Source of the DNA: an uncultured Planctomycetaceae bacterium
Lineage (GTDB): Bacteria; Planctomycetota; Planctomycetia; Pirellulales; Thermoguttaceae
Assembly (NCBI GenBank): GCA_946408825.1
Contig: CAMJTU010000010.1
Location: 48,246 to 112,245, forward strand
Length of the DNA: 64,000 nt
Direction: 5' to 3'
In this document: positions 47,198 through 55,338 of the stretch, in pieces
Numbering within the stretch: position 1 is the stretch's first letter
Layout: every line of letters starts with the position of its first letter
Position numbers and translations under genes: made by a program
Notes under the pieces: generated by a model
The model's database searches: none
The model's input: the letters and a program-made list of their open reading frames with translations, nothing else
Told to the model about the DNA's origin: nothing

Positions 47198-48277
47198 ATG
47201 AGTGTTGATTGCGAACGGTACTATGTGGAATTGCGAAGGATAAACAAAAGTTTTGGAACCTTTCAAGCGTCTCGAGACGTCAATCTCCGAATTCAACGAG
47301 GACGTCTTGTCGCTTTGCTTGGCGCTTCTGGGAGCGGTAAAACCACGATCCTGAGGATGATAGCAGGTCTCGAAACGCCCGATTCGGGAGAAATACTAAT
47401 TGACGGCAAGGTTGTAAACGACGTGCCCGGCTCTGAACGCGGCGTCGGATTCGTGTTTCAGAATTACGCGTTGTTTCGGTATATGACAGTTTACGACAAT
47501 ATCGCTTTCGGACTTCGCGTCAAGAAGAAGTCGAAAGAGTATATTGACGACCGAGTGCATGAACTCCTTAAACTTATCGGTTGCGCTGGGCTTGAGAAGC
47601 GTTACCCTAGCCAATTGTCAGGCGGACAGAGACAGCGCGTCGCTTTCGCACGCGCCTTGGCGCCCAGTCCTCAGCTTTTACTATTGGACGAGCCTTTCGC
47701 TGCAATCGACGCTAAGATCAGATTGGAATTGCGCGCATGGCTTCGTGAAATGATCACGAATTTACAAATTACGAGCATATTCGTTACTCACGATCAAGAC
47801 GAAGCGATCGAGGTTGCGGATGAAATTATTGTCACTAACGGGGGCGGGGTCGAGCAAGTCGGAACGCCACGAGAACTTTATAGTCATCCGGAGACGCCCT
47901 ACGTAGCGCGATTTATCGGTTCCTCAACGTCGGTGAAGGAGTATTGGCGTTTTCGTTTTTTTAAAAGCCTAGGCGATCAGACGAGCGCCGTCGTAAGACC
48001 TGAATATGTGAAAGTTTTCAGGAAAGACGAAAATAAAAAGTTTGCAAAATCAGCAGAGGAAGGGATTGTAGACGACGTAATATTCCGAGGGGACAACCTC
48101 GAGATACGCGTTCGTATTCACGACGTCGTTCTTTCTGCGACGCGGAGTATAAACGACCCTGTCGTCGAGGTCGGCGAGAAAGTCGACGTTTTCGTGTACC
48201 GCTTTTTAGTGGTCGACGGTGAAAAAATTATCCTATTAGACAATAGTTCTCTCCGTGAAGAAAGCGTAGTTATTTGA
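47198..48277 (+). CDS. cysA: Sulfate ABC transporter ATP-binding protein CysA
   Basis: A 359-residue ABC ATPase. Walker A GASGSGKTT is at about residues 42-50, the Q-loop at VFQNYALF, signature LSGGQRQRVAFARAL at about 138, Walker B LLLLDEP, and the H-loop in VTHDQDEA. A C-terminal TOBE-type regulatory domain follows from about residue 235. It energises sulfate uptake by CysT-CysW. Its TGA overlaps the next ATG by one base (TGATG), so aprA is translationally coupled. Confidence 0.95.
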   Translation: MSVDCERYYVELRRINKSFGTFQASRDVNLRIQRGRLVALLGASGSGKTTILRMIAGLETPDSGEILIDGKVVNDVPGSERGVGFVFQNYALFRYMTVYDNIAFGLRVKKKSKEYIDDRVHELLKLIGCAGLEKRYPSQLSGGQRQRVAFARALAPSPQLLLLDEPFAAIDAKIRLELRAWLREMITNLQITSIFVTHDQDEAIEVADEIIVTNGGGVEQVGTPRELYSHPETPYVARFIGSSTSVKEYWRFRFFKSLGDQTSAVVRPEYVKVFRKDENKKFAKSAEEGIVDDVIFRGDNLEIRVRIHDVVLSATRSINDPVVEVGEKVDVFVYRFLVVDGEKIILLDNSSLREESVVI

Positions 48278-49980
48278 TGAACGACGTCGCAACAAATTGT
48301 TCTTTCTACGAAACTGACCTCTTAATTGTAGGAGGAGGGGCGGCGGGATGTTACGCGGCGATTACGGCGGCGCGTAACGATCCCAATCTCAAAATTACGA
48401 TTTTGGAAAAGGCGAATATTAAAAGATCCGGTTGCCTTGCCGCAGGCGTAAACGCCTTGAACGCTTATATTTCAGACGATTATTCCCCTGAAGAATACTT
48501 GGAGTACGTAAGATGGGACGCTGAAAAAATTGTTCGCGACGATCTCGTGCTTTCTATGAGCAGGAGGTTTAATCAAGTTGCCGAAGATCTTGAGAATATG
48601 GGACTTGTGATTCTCAAAGATGAGAAGGGGCGTTATGTCTCTCGTGGAAAACGAAATATCAAGATTAACGGCGAGAATATCAAACCGATTCTTTCTCGAG
48701 AGGCTCGTCGTTATGCGAACGTCGAAGTTTTCAACCATGTGAATGTTACCGATCTTGTCGTCGTTAATGATCGCGCCGTCGGAGCCGTGGGGTTTTCTGT
48801 CGATTGTATCGCGTCTTACATCTTTTCCGCAAGGGCGATCCTCATTGCCTGCGGCGGCGCGGCGGGACTGTATCGTCCGAATAATCCAGGGTTTTCACGT
48901 CACAAACTGTGGTATTGTCCCTTCAACGTGGGATCGGGCTATGCGATGGGGATTCGTATCGGGGCGGAGATGACGAGCCTTGAGATGCGTTTCGTCGCTC
49001 AGAGATGCAAGGACACGATCGCGCCGACAGGGACGCTTGCGCTAGGGGTTGGCGCGAAAGAGATTAATGCGCTCGGCGAAACCTACGGAAACAAATACGG
49101 ATATAACACGTCGGCTCGCGCTTATGGAGCTACGAAAGAAGCTAGCGAGGGTCGTGGACCATGTTATCTCAGGACGGTCGGCATCACCTCGGACCAGGAG
49201 AAAGATTTGTGGAAGGCTTACCTTAATATGGCGCCTGCTCAAACGCTTAAATGGATTGAAAGCGGGGAATCCCCAACGTCTTACAACGTGCAGATTGAAG
49301 GAACCGAACCCTACGTCGTTGGCGGTCACACAGGGAGCGGCTATTGGGTTGACACGCGTCGGCGGACGACGATTCGAGGACTATACGCAGCGGGCGACGT
49401 TGTTGGAGGAGCGCCGAAAAAATTTGTGTCTGGAGCTATGGCTGAGGGCGCGATTGCCGCCGAAACGATGATTCAGGATATTAAAACGAGAAATCGTCCG
49501 TCTCTTTCCGCGACGACGGACGCGGCTCTTGATCGCGTTAAGGATTATGAAAGAAGGTTGACGCCGCGAAAAGAACAGGTTTACACGATAGACGAACTAG
49601 AAGAAGGAATGCAAAAGATTATGGACGAGTATGCTGGAGGGGTTGGCGTAGCATATCGTTATAACTCCAAGCAACTGAGGTTGGCGAAGAAGGAGATCAG
49701 GCGTTTACAACAGGTTTTGTTGTTTCAACATGCAAACGATATGGACGAGCTGTTACGCGTCTACGAGTTAAAAGACAGGTTGACTGTGTGTTTTTCGTTA
49801 ATTGCGCACTTGGAAGCTCGCCATGAGACGCGATGGCCTGGTTTTGGCGTTAACACGGATTATCCAGAATTTGACGCAAATTGGGAGTTCTTCGTAAATT
49901 CAAGAGTCGTCGACGGGGAAATAGAGATTCTTCATCGTCCTTTAAACAAAGGGGAAACTGTTTATGAGCATTCGTATTGA
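48277..49980 (+). CDS. aprA: Adenylylsulfate (APS) reductase alpha subunit
   Basis: A 567-residue FAD enzyme that reduces APS to sulfite and AMP. The FAD loop LLIVGGGAAGCYAAITAARN is at about 15-34, ILEKANIKRSGCLAAGVNALN matches the AprA-type segment, and TIRGLYAAGDVVGGAPKKF is the second FAD motif. The dissimilatory AprA of sulfate reducers is about 100 residues longer; this shorter form with an 8Fe ferredoxin-like beta subunit matches enzymes known from clostridial assimilatory pathways. ATG 48277 overlaps the cysA stop. Translation ends inside aprB (17 bases overlap). Confidence 0.9.
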   Translation: MNDVATNCSFYETDLLIVGGGAAGCYAAITAARNDPNLKITILEKANIKRSGCLAAGVNALNAYISDDYSPEEYLEYVRWDAEKIVRDDLVLSMSRRFNQVAEDLENMGLVILKDEKGRYVSRGKRNIKINGENIKPILSREARRYANVEVFNHVNVTDLVVVNDRAVGAVGFSVDCIASYIFSARAILIACGGAAGLYRPNNPGFSRHKLWYCPFNVGSGYAMGIRIGAEMTSLEMRFVAQRCKDTIAPTGTLALGVGAKEINALGETYGNKYGYNTSARAYGATKEASEGRGPCYLRTVGITSDQEKDLWKAYLNMAPAQTLKWIESGESPTSYNVQIEGTEPYVVGGHTGSGYWVDTRRRTTIRGLYAAGDVVGGAPKKFVSGAMAEGAIAAETMIQDIKTRNRPSLSATTDAALDRVKDYERRLTPRKEQVYTIDELEEGMQKIMDEYAGGVGVAYRYNSKQLRLAKKEIRRLQQVLLFQHANDMDELLRVYELKDRLTVCFSLIAHLEARHETRWPGFGVNTDYPEFDANWEFFVNSRVVDGEIEILHRPLNKGETVYEHSY

Positions 49981-50278
49981 CCGCAAAAGTTGCATAGGGT
50001 GTCGGGCGTGCGTTGAAGCGTGTCCCGGCAACCTTATCAAAATAGATTCTGACGGTCGCGCTTTTATCCGGCGTCCAGAAGATTGCTGGGGTTGCGCGTC
50101 CTGTATGAAAGAGTGCCGTTCAGGGGCAATTTTTTATTTTCTCGGCGCCGATATCGGCGGTCGAGGCGCGCTTATGCGGGTTCAAAGAGACGCTTCGACC
50201 GCGCGCTGGACTATACAAAAGAGCGACGGCGAGCCTTTGACGATCGTGGTTGATCGTAAACAATCCAATCAATATTGA
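49964..50278 (+). CDS. aprB: APS reductase beta subunit, 2x[4Fe-4S] ferredoxin
   Basis: A 104-residue ferredoxin. Two [4Fe-4S] motifs are seen: CIGCRACVEACP (about residues 10-21) and CWGCASCMKEC (about 41-51). They wire electrons to the FAD in AprA. The start lies 17 bases inside the end of aprA, preceded by AAAGGGGAAA. The size is close to the short assimilatory-type AprB and smaller than the dissimilatory form, which carries a longer C-terminal arm. Confidence 0.93.
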   Translation: MSIRIDRKSCIGCRACVEACPGNLIKIDSDGRAFIRRPEDCWGCASCMKECRSGAIFYFLGADIGGRGALMRVQRDASTARWTIQKSDGEPLTIVVDRKQSNQY

Positions 50279-50309
50279 TTTTAACGTCAAAGCGGCGACA
50301 GGAGGCGAC

Positions 50310-51179
50310 ATGTCAATTGATAAATCTACGTTGAAGGCAAACGGTTTTATGCCGCAGTTGCAAAAGGATCAATATTCGATGCGGCTAAAAGTTATTGGCG
50401 GGGAGGTTTCGGCGGAACAATTGTTGCAAATTGCGAAAATAGCGCGGAAATATGGTCAAGATTACGTTCATCTTACGTCGCGTCAAGGAGTTGAAATTCC
50501 CTTCATAAAGTTTGAAGATATCGACGAGGTTATGGAGGAACTGGAGAAAGCAAAAATTAAACTTGGCGCGGCGGGAGCGCGCGTTCGTTCCATAACCGCG
50601 TGTCAGGGGGGAAAGTGTTGTCCTCATGGCGCGATCGACGCCGGCGCGATCGCCAAAAAACTTGACGCACGATATTTTGGCAGAAGTTTGCCTCATAAAT
50701 TCAAGATAGGAGTTACGGGCTGTCCTAACAACTGCCTTAAAGCTGAAGAGAACGATCTCGGCGTTAAGGGCGGCGTCGAAAAAACATGGAATAAAGATCT
50801 GTGCGTTTATTGCGGCGCATGTCAAAGGGTTTGTAGACGCAAGGCGATTTCCGTAGAGAAGGGAACGGTAACATTCTTCGACGAAAAGTGTAATCGGTGC
50901 GGCAGGTGCGTTCGGACATGTCCGAAAAAAGCGTTGCAAGGAGTTCACGGGTTTGTTCTTTCCTTTGGCGGCACCTTTGGGAACGACGTCGTGAAGGGAA
51001 AGAATCTTTTACCGTTAATAACGGACGAAGAAAACCTGTTTCGCGTCTGCGACGCGACCCTTGATTTTTTTGAGAAGAAAGCGCGGCCTGGCGAAAGATT
51101 TGCGGCGCTTCTTAAGCGCGTCGGCGTCGCGCCGCTACGTCGCGCCTTAGAAAAAGCGCTCGGTTCGAATGGCGATTAA
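50310..51179 (+). CDS. Compact sirohaem/[4Fe-4S] sulfite reductase with ferredoxin domain
   Basis: A 289-residue sulfite reductase candidate. ATG 50310 follows AGGAGG. The N-terminal ferredoxin-like half-domain (KVIGGEVSAEQLLQIAKIAR) and HLTSRQGVEIPF precede the coupled sirohaem site: ACQGGKCC near residue 100 and TGCPNNCLKAEENDLG near 140-155. An inserted 2x[4Fe-4S] ferredoxin follows (CVYCGACQRVCRRKAI, CNRCGRCVRTCPKKAL). This is much shorter than CysI (about 570 residues) and like small clostridial and archaeal sulfite reductases, which may accept electrons directly from ferredoxin. It converts sulfite to sulfide for cysteine synthesis. Confidence 0.86.
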   Translation: MSIDKSTLKANGFMPQLQKDQYSMRLKVIGGEVSAEQLLQIAKIARKYGQDYVHLTSRQGVEIPFIKFEDIDEVMEELEKAKIKLGAAGARVRSITACQGGKCCPHGAIDAGAIAKKLDARYFGRSLPHKFKIGVTGCPNNCLKAEENDLGVKGGVEKTWNKDLCVYCGACQRVCRRKAISVEKGTVTFFDEKCNRCGRCVRTCPKKALQGVHGFVLSFGGTFGNDVVKGKNLLPLITDEENLFRVCDATLDFFEKKARPGERFAALLKRVGVAPLRRALEKALGSNGD

Positions 51180-51240
51180 CGCGATCTTCGCCTTCCTATG
51201 AGGAAGTTCTAATACGACATTTGCACATAAAGAAGCGCGT

Positions 51241-52611
51241 ATGGCTTATTTTCCTTTCATGGTCGAACTGGCAGACTTGCGCGGTCTGATCGTAGGAGCG
51301 GGGAGCGTCGCATACGAAAAAGCGGTTCGTATCAGCGAGTTTGGTTCGAAACTCAGGGTTGTCGCGCCGATCGTCGACGAACGATTTTCCAAGTTGTCGA
51401 ACGTCGAAATTGCACGTCGTCCATTTGAGGAGGACGATATTGTCGGCGACCTCGCTTTTGTGATTGTCGCTACAAGGGACGGCGAACTCAATCGACGGAT
51501 CGCCGGACGTTGCCGAGATTTGAGAATTCCCGTAAACGTCGTCGACTCGAAAGAGGAATCGTCATTTATTTTTCCTGCGACGACGCGACGCGGAGACGCC
51601 GTAGTCGCCGTATCGACGGGCGGCGCGGCTCCGATCGTAGCGTCCGCTGTTAAGGGGATGATTGACGCGATTCTTCCCGATCGGTTAGGAACAATCGTAG
51701 AGACGTTGGGGAGCGCTCGAAAAAGAATAGCGCGCATAATTAAGAACGTTGAGACGCGTCGTCGTTTCTACCGATCGGCGCTCCAAGCGGCGGCGTTTAA
51801 GCGCGACGCGTATTACGCGGACTTCTTCGAACGAGTGGTCGACCAGACGTCGGCTTCTCCCGCTTCTTTGGGGCGCGTCGTTTTTGTCGGCGCCGGTTCC
51901 GGTTCCGCTGATTTAATTACCTTACGGGGCGCTTTCGTCCTTTCAACGTGCGACGCTGTTTTGTATGACGATTTGATTGATCGCGCGATTCTCGATATCG
52001 TTCCGAAGAATTCGCTTCGAATTCCCGTTGGGAAACGCGGCGGGGCGTCCTCAACGCGACAGGACGACATTAACCGTAAGATGGTTGAACTTGCATCATG
52101 CGGGATGAACGTCGTAAGACTTAAAGGCGGCGATCCCTTCCTTTTTGCTCGCGTTGAGGAGGAAATACGCGCGCTTAAGCAAAACGGCGTTCCTTTCGAC
52201 GTCGTTCCCGGCGTGTCGTCGGCGTTTTATATTCCGATGGAAGCGGGCGTTCCACTTACTTGTCGCGACGTTAGCAGGAGCGTCCATATTGTGACGGCGC
52301 ACGCGTCGGATTCCGAGGTTTTTGAAGAGTTGCCAAAGTTTGCCAAACTCGAAGGAACGCTCGTCGTTATGATGGGGCTGAACGTCGTCGGGAAACTGGC
52401 GGAATCCCTGATAGCAGGCGGCAAGAGTTCCGACACGCCGGTCGCCGTTCTTTCAGGCGGCAATTCCGCCAATCCCTACGACGTCAGAGGAACGTTGAGA
52501 GACGTTGCGGATAAATGTAAACGCTATCAACTGAAATCTCCCGCTGTTATTGTTATCGGAAAAGTCGCAAGTCTGAATTTGAAAAGCGACTTTTTCGACT
52601 CCCACGTTTAG
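51241..52611 (+). CDS. cysG: Sirohaem synthase (CysG-type fusion)
   Basis: A 456-residue fusion protein. Residues 1-200 are the precorrin-2 dehydrogenase/ferrochelatase part: LIVGAGSVAYEKAVRISEF (NAD-binding), NVVDSKEESSFIFPATTRRGD and VSTGGAAPIVA. Residues about 215-456 are the uroporphyrinogen-III C-methyltransferase: VGAGSGSADLITLRGA, YDDLI, VRLKGGDPFLFAR and VPGVSSAFYIP. It makes sirohaem, the cofactor of the sulfite reductase gene 61 bases upstream. Coupling cofactor synthesis to the enzyme in one operon is logical. Length and order match CysG. Confidence 0.95.
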   Translation: MAYFPFMVELADLRGLIVGAGSVAYEKAVRISEFGSKLRVVAPIVDERFSKLSNVEIARRPFEEDDIVGDLAFVIVATRDGELNRRIAGRCRDLRIPVNVVDSKEESSFIFPATTRRGDAVVAVSTGGAAPIVASAVKGMIDAILPDRLGTIVETLGSARKRIARIIKNVETRRRFYRSALQAAAFKRDAYYADFFERVVDQTSASPASLGRVVFVGAGSGSADLITLRGAFVLSTCDAVLYDDLIDRAILDIVPKNSLRIPVGKRGGASSTRQDDINRKMVELASCGMNVVRLKGGDPFLFARVEEEIRALKQNGVPFDVVPGVSSAFYIPMEAGVPLTCRDVSRSVHIVTAHASDSEVFEELPKFAKLEGTLVVMMGLNVVGKLAESLIAGGKSSDTPVAVLSGGNSANPYDVRGTLRDVADKCKRYQLKSPAVIVIGKVASLNLKSDFFDSHV

Positions 52612-52685
52612 CGCGTCCCTATTGAAGCCAATCGCTTGAGACCTCTGGGCGCATCGACGCTTACACGAAAGAATAAAGATTTTAC

Positions 52686-53591
52686 ATGACATTACAGCAA
52701 CTACTTTACGCTGTGACAATCGCTGAAAAAGGATCTGTCAATCGGGCCGCGAACGAGTTATACGTCTCACAATCAACTTTGTCGAGCGCCATTCATGATC
52801 TCGAGAAGGAGACGCGAACGACGATTTTTACGCGTACGAATCGCGGGGTCGTCGTGACAGCCGACGGGGAAGTGTTGTTGAGATACGCGAGACAGATTCT
52901 TGATCAGTTCCGCCTAATGGAGAGCAAATATCTTACAACGGAGAAGAGAAAATACCAATTCTCCGTTTCTATGCAACATTATACGTTTGCGATTCAGGCG
53001 TTTATAGATATGGTCAAAGAATACGATTCCGAAGATTATGAGTTCGCCGTCTTTGAAACGCAAACGCAAACGGTCGTTCAAAACGTCAAAACGTTGAAGA
53101 GCGAAATAGGCGTGCTCTACGTCAACGACTTCAATCGCGACGTCCTTAATAAACTGTTTTACGACAGCGACGTCGAATTTGTTCCTCTTTTTGATTGTCC
53201 AATATCGGTTTATCTTTGCGTAAACCATCCGTTGGCCAACCGAGAAATTGTAACTCTGGAAGAACTTGCGCCATATCCTTTTCTTTCCTTCGAACAAGGC
53301 GTTGGGAACTCCTTTTATTACGCCGAAGAAGTCATGAGTTCCTACCCGTATCGACAGATTATCAAAGCGTCTGATCGAGGAACGATGTTGAATCTCATGG
53401 TCGGACTTAACGGGTATACGCTCTGTTGCGGCGTGATTTGCGAAGAACTCAACGGAGAACTGTATCGCACGACGCCGCTCGCTACCGACGAGAGGATGAC
53501 AATCGGATATATTAGAAAAAAACAGGCGCCCCTCAGCGCGATGGCGGCTGACTACGTCCAAGCGTTAAGGAAGTTCGCGCCGACGAAGTGA
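52686..53591 (+). CDS. LysR-family transcriptional regulator (CysB-like position)
   Basis: A 301-residue LysR protein. The winged helix-turn-helix (LLYAVTIAEKGSVNRAANELYVSQSTLSSAIHDLE) covers about residues 5-40 and a periplasmic-binding-like effector domain spans about 90-295. It lies at the downstream end of the sulfate operon, same strand, 74 bases after cysG, and probably regulates it in response to sulfur status, as CysB or CysL do. The effector is not known. No strong ribosome binding site is visible. Confidence 0.88.
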   Translation: MTLQQLLYAVTIAEKGSVNRAANELYVSQSTLSSAIHDLEKETRTTIFTRTNRGVVVTADGEVLLRYARQILDQFRLMESKYLTTEKRKYQFSVSMQHYTFAIQAFIDMVKEYDSEDYEFAVFETQTQTVVQNVKTLKSEIGVLYVNDFNRDVLNKLFYDSDVEFVPLFDCPISVYLCVNHPLANREIVTLEELAPYPFLSFEQGVGNSFYYAEEVMSSYPYRQIIKASDRGTMLNLMVGLNGYTLCCGVICEELNGELYRTTPLATDERMTIGYIRKKQAPLSAMAADYVQALRKFAPTK

Positions 53592-54080
53592 CAAGCTTTA
53601 GAAAACGGTTCCAAGGCGGTCGTTTAGAGGCGTAGTGTGCTTGGGAATATGGGAGTCCCTTGGTCGTTTCGATTTAGATTTGCTTTGATATCGCGACGAA
53701 GTCGCAAGAATCGCTTTAGGGCTTATCCTCGAATGTTGTTCCGACGGATAACTAGCGGTTGACTTCGAAATTCGCGACCCTCTTCTTCAAGATTTCAAAC
53801 TCGTCCGTTGTGAAGAAGCTCGCCACTATTGGTTTGTCGCAAAAGAATTACAATCAAGAACGATTGGGTAAATCACGACAACCTTTCGAAAGATATGATT
53901 GTTTATTTTGTTAAAGCGGATAACGCTTGAAAGATTCGATTGTTTTTCGTCACGAAGGTTAAGGTTTTCGGAGACGTTTTAACTAAGACTGGAAGACTTC
54001 CACGATACAACGTTTGACTCGATATTTCGGGTTCTTTTCAAGATCTTATTTTTCCCCAATTTTCCTCGGGAGGTTTGATT
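53592..54080. other. Gene-free region between the LysR gene and larE
   Basis: About 490 bases without a supported gene. CCAAGG (53611-53616) and CCTTGG (53658-53663) could form a long-looped stem after the LysR gene. I see no clear terminator, RNA or decayed gene. Confidence 0.45.
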
Positions 54081-54938
54081 ATGGCGTCGCTTTCTAATCA
54101 AACGGAAACTAAACTTAATCGACTCTTAGAATGGTGTAGAGATAAGGCTTGTGTTGTCGCTTTCTCCGGAGGCGTCGATAGTTCTGTTCTTGCCAACGCT
54201 TTGAAAGTTGCATACGAACGGTCGCTCCTTAGAATTCAGCCTGTTTGTTACTTTGCCGAAAGTTTCACGTCAACTGAACTCGAAAAAAGTCAAGCTCGTC
54301 GCGTCGCGACAGAAATTGGCTTGCCGTTGGTTGTTCTTGAATCTGGGGAATTTGACGACCCGCGTTTTGTCGCCAATTCGTCGAAACGTTGCTACTGGTG
54401 CAAGAAGATTCGTTTTTCTGCAATAAGAGACATAGCGCAAAAAGTTTATGGCGATCCTAACGGCGAAAACATTGTTGTGGTCGACGGTTCAAACTATTCT
54501 GACGCCGACGACTACCGACCAGGCGTTAAAGCCGCAGTTGAAGTTGGCGTGAAGAGTCCTCTCGCTGAGGTTGGGCTTATTAAGTCTGAAATTCGGGAAA
54601 TCGCTAGGTTTTGGAATATCTCCGTCGCTGAAAAACCGTCTACCCCGTGTCTAGCGACGAGGCTGGCTTACAATATGCCGCTTTCCAACGAGATTCTTCG
54701 GCTTGTTGAGAAAGCGGAACTTGCCGTTAAGAGCTTTGGAGTCTCAACTTGCCGCGCAAGAATTGACGCGCCAAAAACAGTTCGTATTGAGCTTCCTGAA
54801 AATGAAATTGAACTTTTCTTGTCGTCAGAAAAGCGCAAGAGAATGGTCTCGCTTTTACGAGAACTCGGGTTTAATTTTATTTCTTTGGACCTTGAAGGAT
54901 TCCGATCAGGAAAAAACAACCGCGCTCTTGACGAATGA
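54081..54938 (+). CDS. larE: LarE-like ATP-dependent sulfur transferase
   Basis: A 285-residue PP-loop enzyme. SGGVDSS (29-35) is the adenylylation loop; RCYWCKK (Cys104, Cys107) and TPCLATRLAY (Cys190) are LarE landmarks. In Lactobacillus, LarE gives the sulfur of its own Cys to the nickel-pincer nucleotide precursor; iron-sulfur LarE forms use three Cys instead and recycle. LarA, LarB and LarC are not in the window, so the target may be elsewhere or different. CGGGAGG precedes ATG 54081. It lies 490 bases past the sulfate island, with a terminator about 330 bases after its stop. Confidence 0.86.
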   Translation: MASLSNQTETKLNRLLEWCRDKACVVAFSGGVDSSVLANALKVAYERSLLRIQPVCYFAESFTSTELEKSQARRVATEIGLPLVVLESGEFDDPRFVANSSKRCYWCKKIRFSAIRDIAQKVYGDPNGENIVVVDGSNYSDADDYRPGVKAAVEVGVKSPLAEVGLIKSEIREIARFWNISVAEKPSTPCLATRLAYNMPLSNEILRLVEKAELAVKSFGVSTCRARIDAPKTVRIELPENEIELFLSSEKRKRMVSLLRELGFNFISLDLEGFRSGKNNRALDE

Positions 54939-55338
54939 GCGTCCGACTTGCTTATTGTTTCTTCTTTCTTCGCGATTTGGGGTTGGAATTGACTCGTCGT
55001 CACGACGCATATTCCGCCGAGCCCTCGTGTTAAGGAGTCCTCGCTTTTTGACGGCGCGCCTCCCGCAGACGCGACGATTCGCCTTGTTCTCGTCGATTCG
55101 ATTGTATCGACGCTTTTTCTGTGAGACGAACGAAAAGGGGCGAAGAAAAAAGGGAAAAGAAACTACGAAGCGTCGATCCCGCTAAATACGACGACGAGAA
55201 GACGTCCGGCTTTTGAGCGACCGTTGTCAAAGACGACGGTCGGCGACGTCGAATCAGAAGATAAACGAAGGGCTTATCCGAACAGCCCTTCGTTTTTTTT
55301 CGCGGATGAACTCTGAATATCTTTTCTCGGACAACCCC
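54939..55338. other. Gene-free region between larE and the SGNH gene
   Basis: About 400 bases with no supported gene apart from the terminator at 55266-55300, which may end the larE transcript. Confidence 0.5.
55266..55300 (+). terminator. Terminator downstream of larE
   Basis: CGAAGGGCT (55266-55274) and AGCCCTTCG (55284-55292) form a perfect 9-base-pair stem followed by TTTTTTTT. Confidence 0.9.

Noticed and set aside
55058..55216. Short open frame ending RRTKRGEEKREKK...
   Set aside because: No ATG, no ribosome binding site and a basic composition typical of chance frames here.
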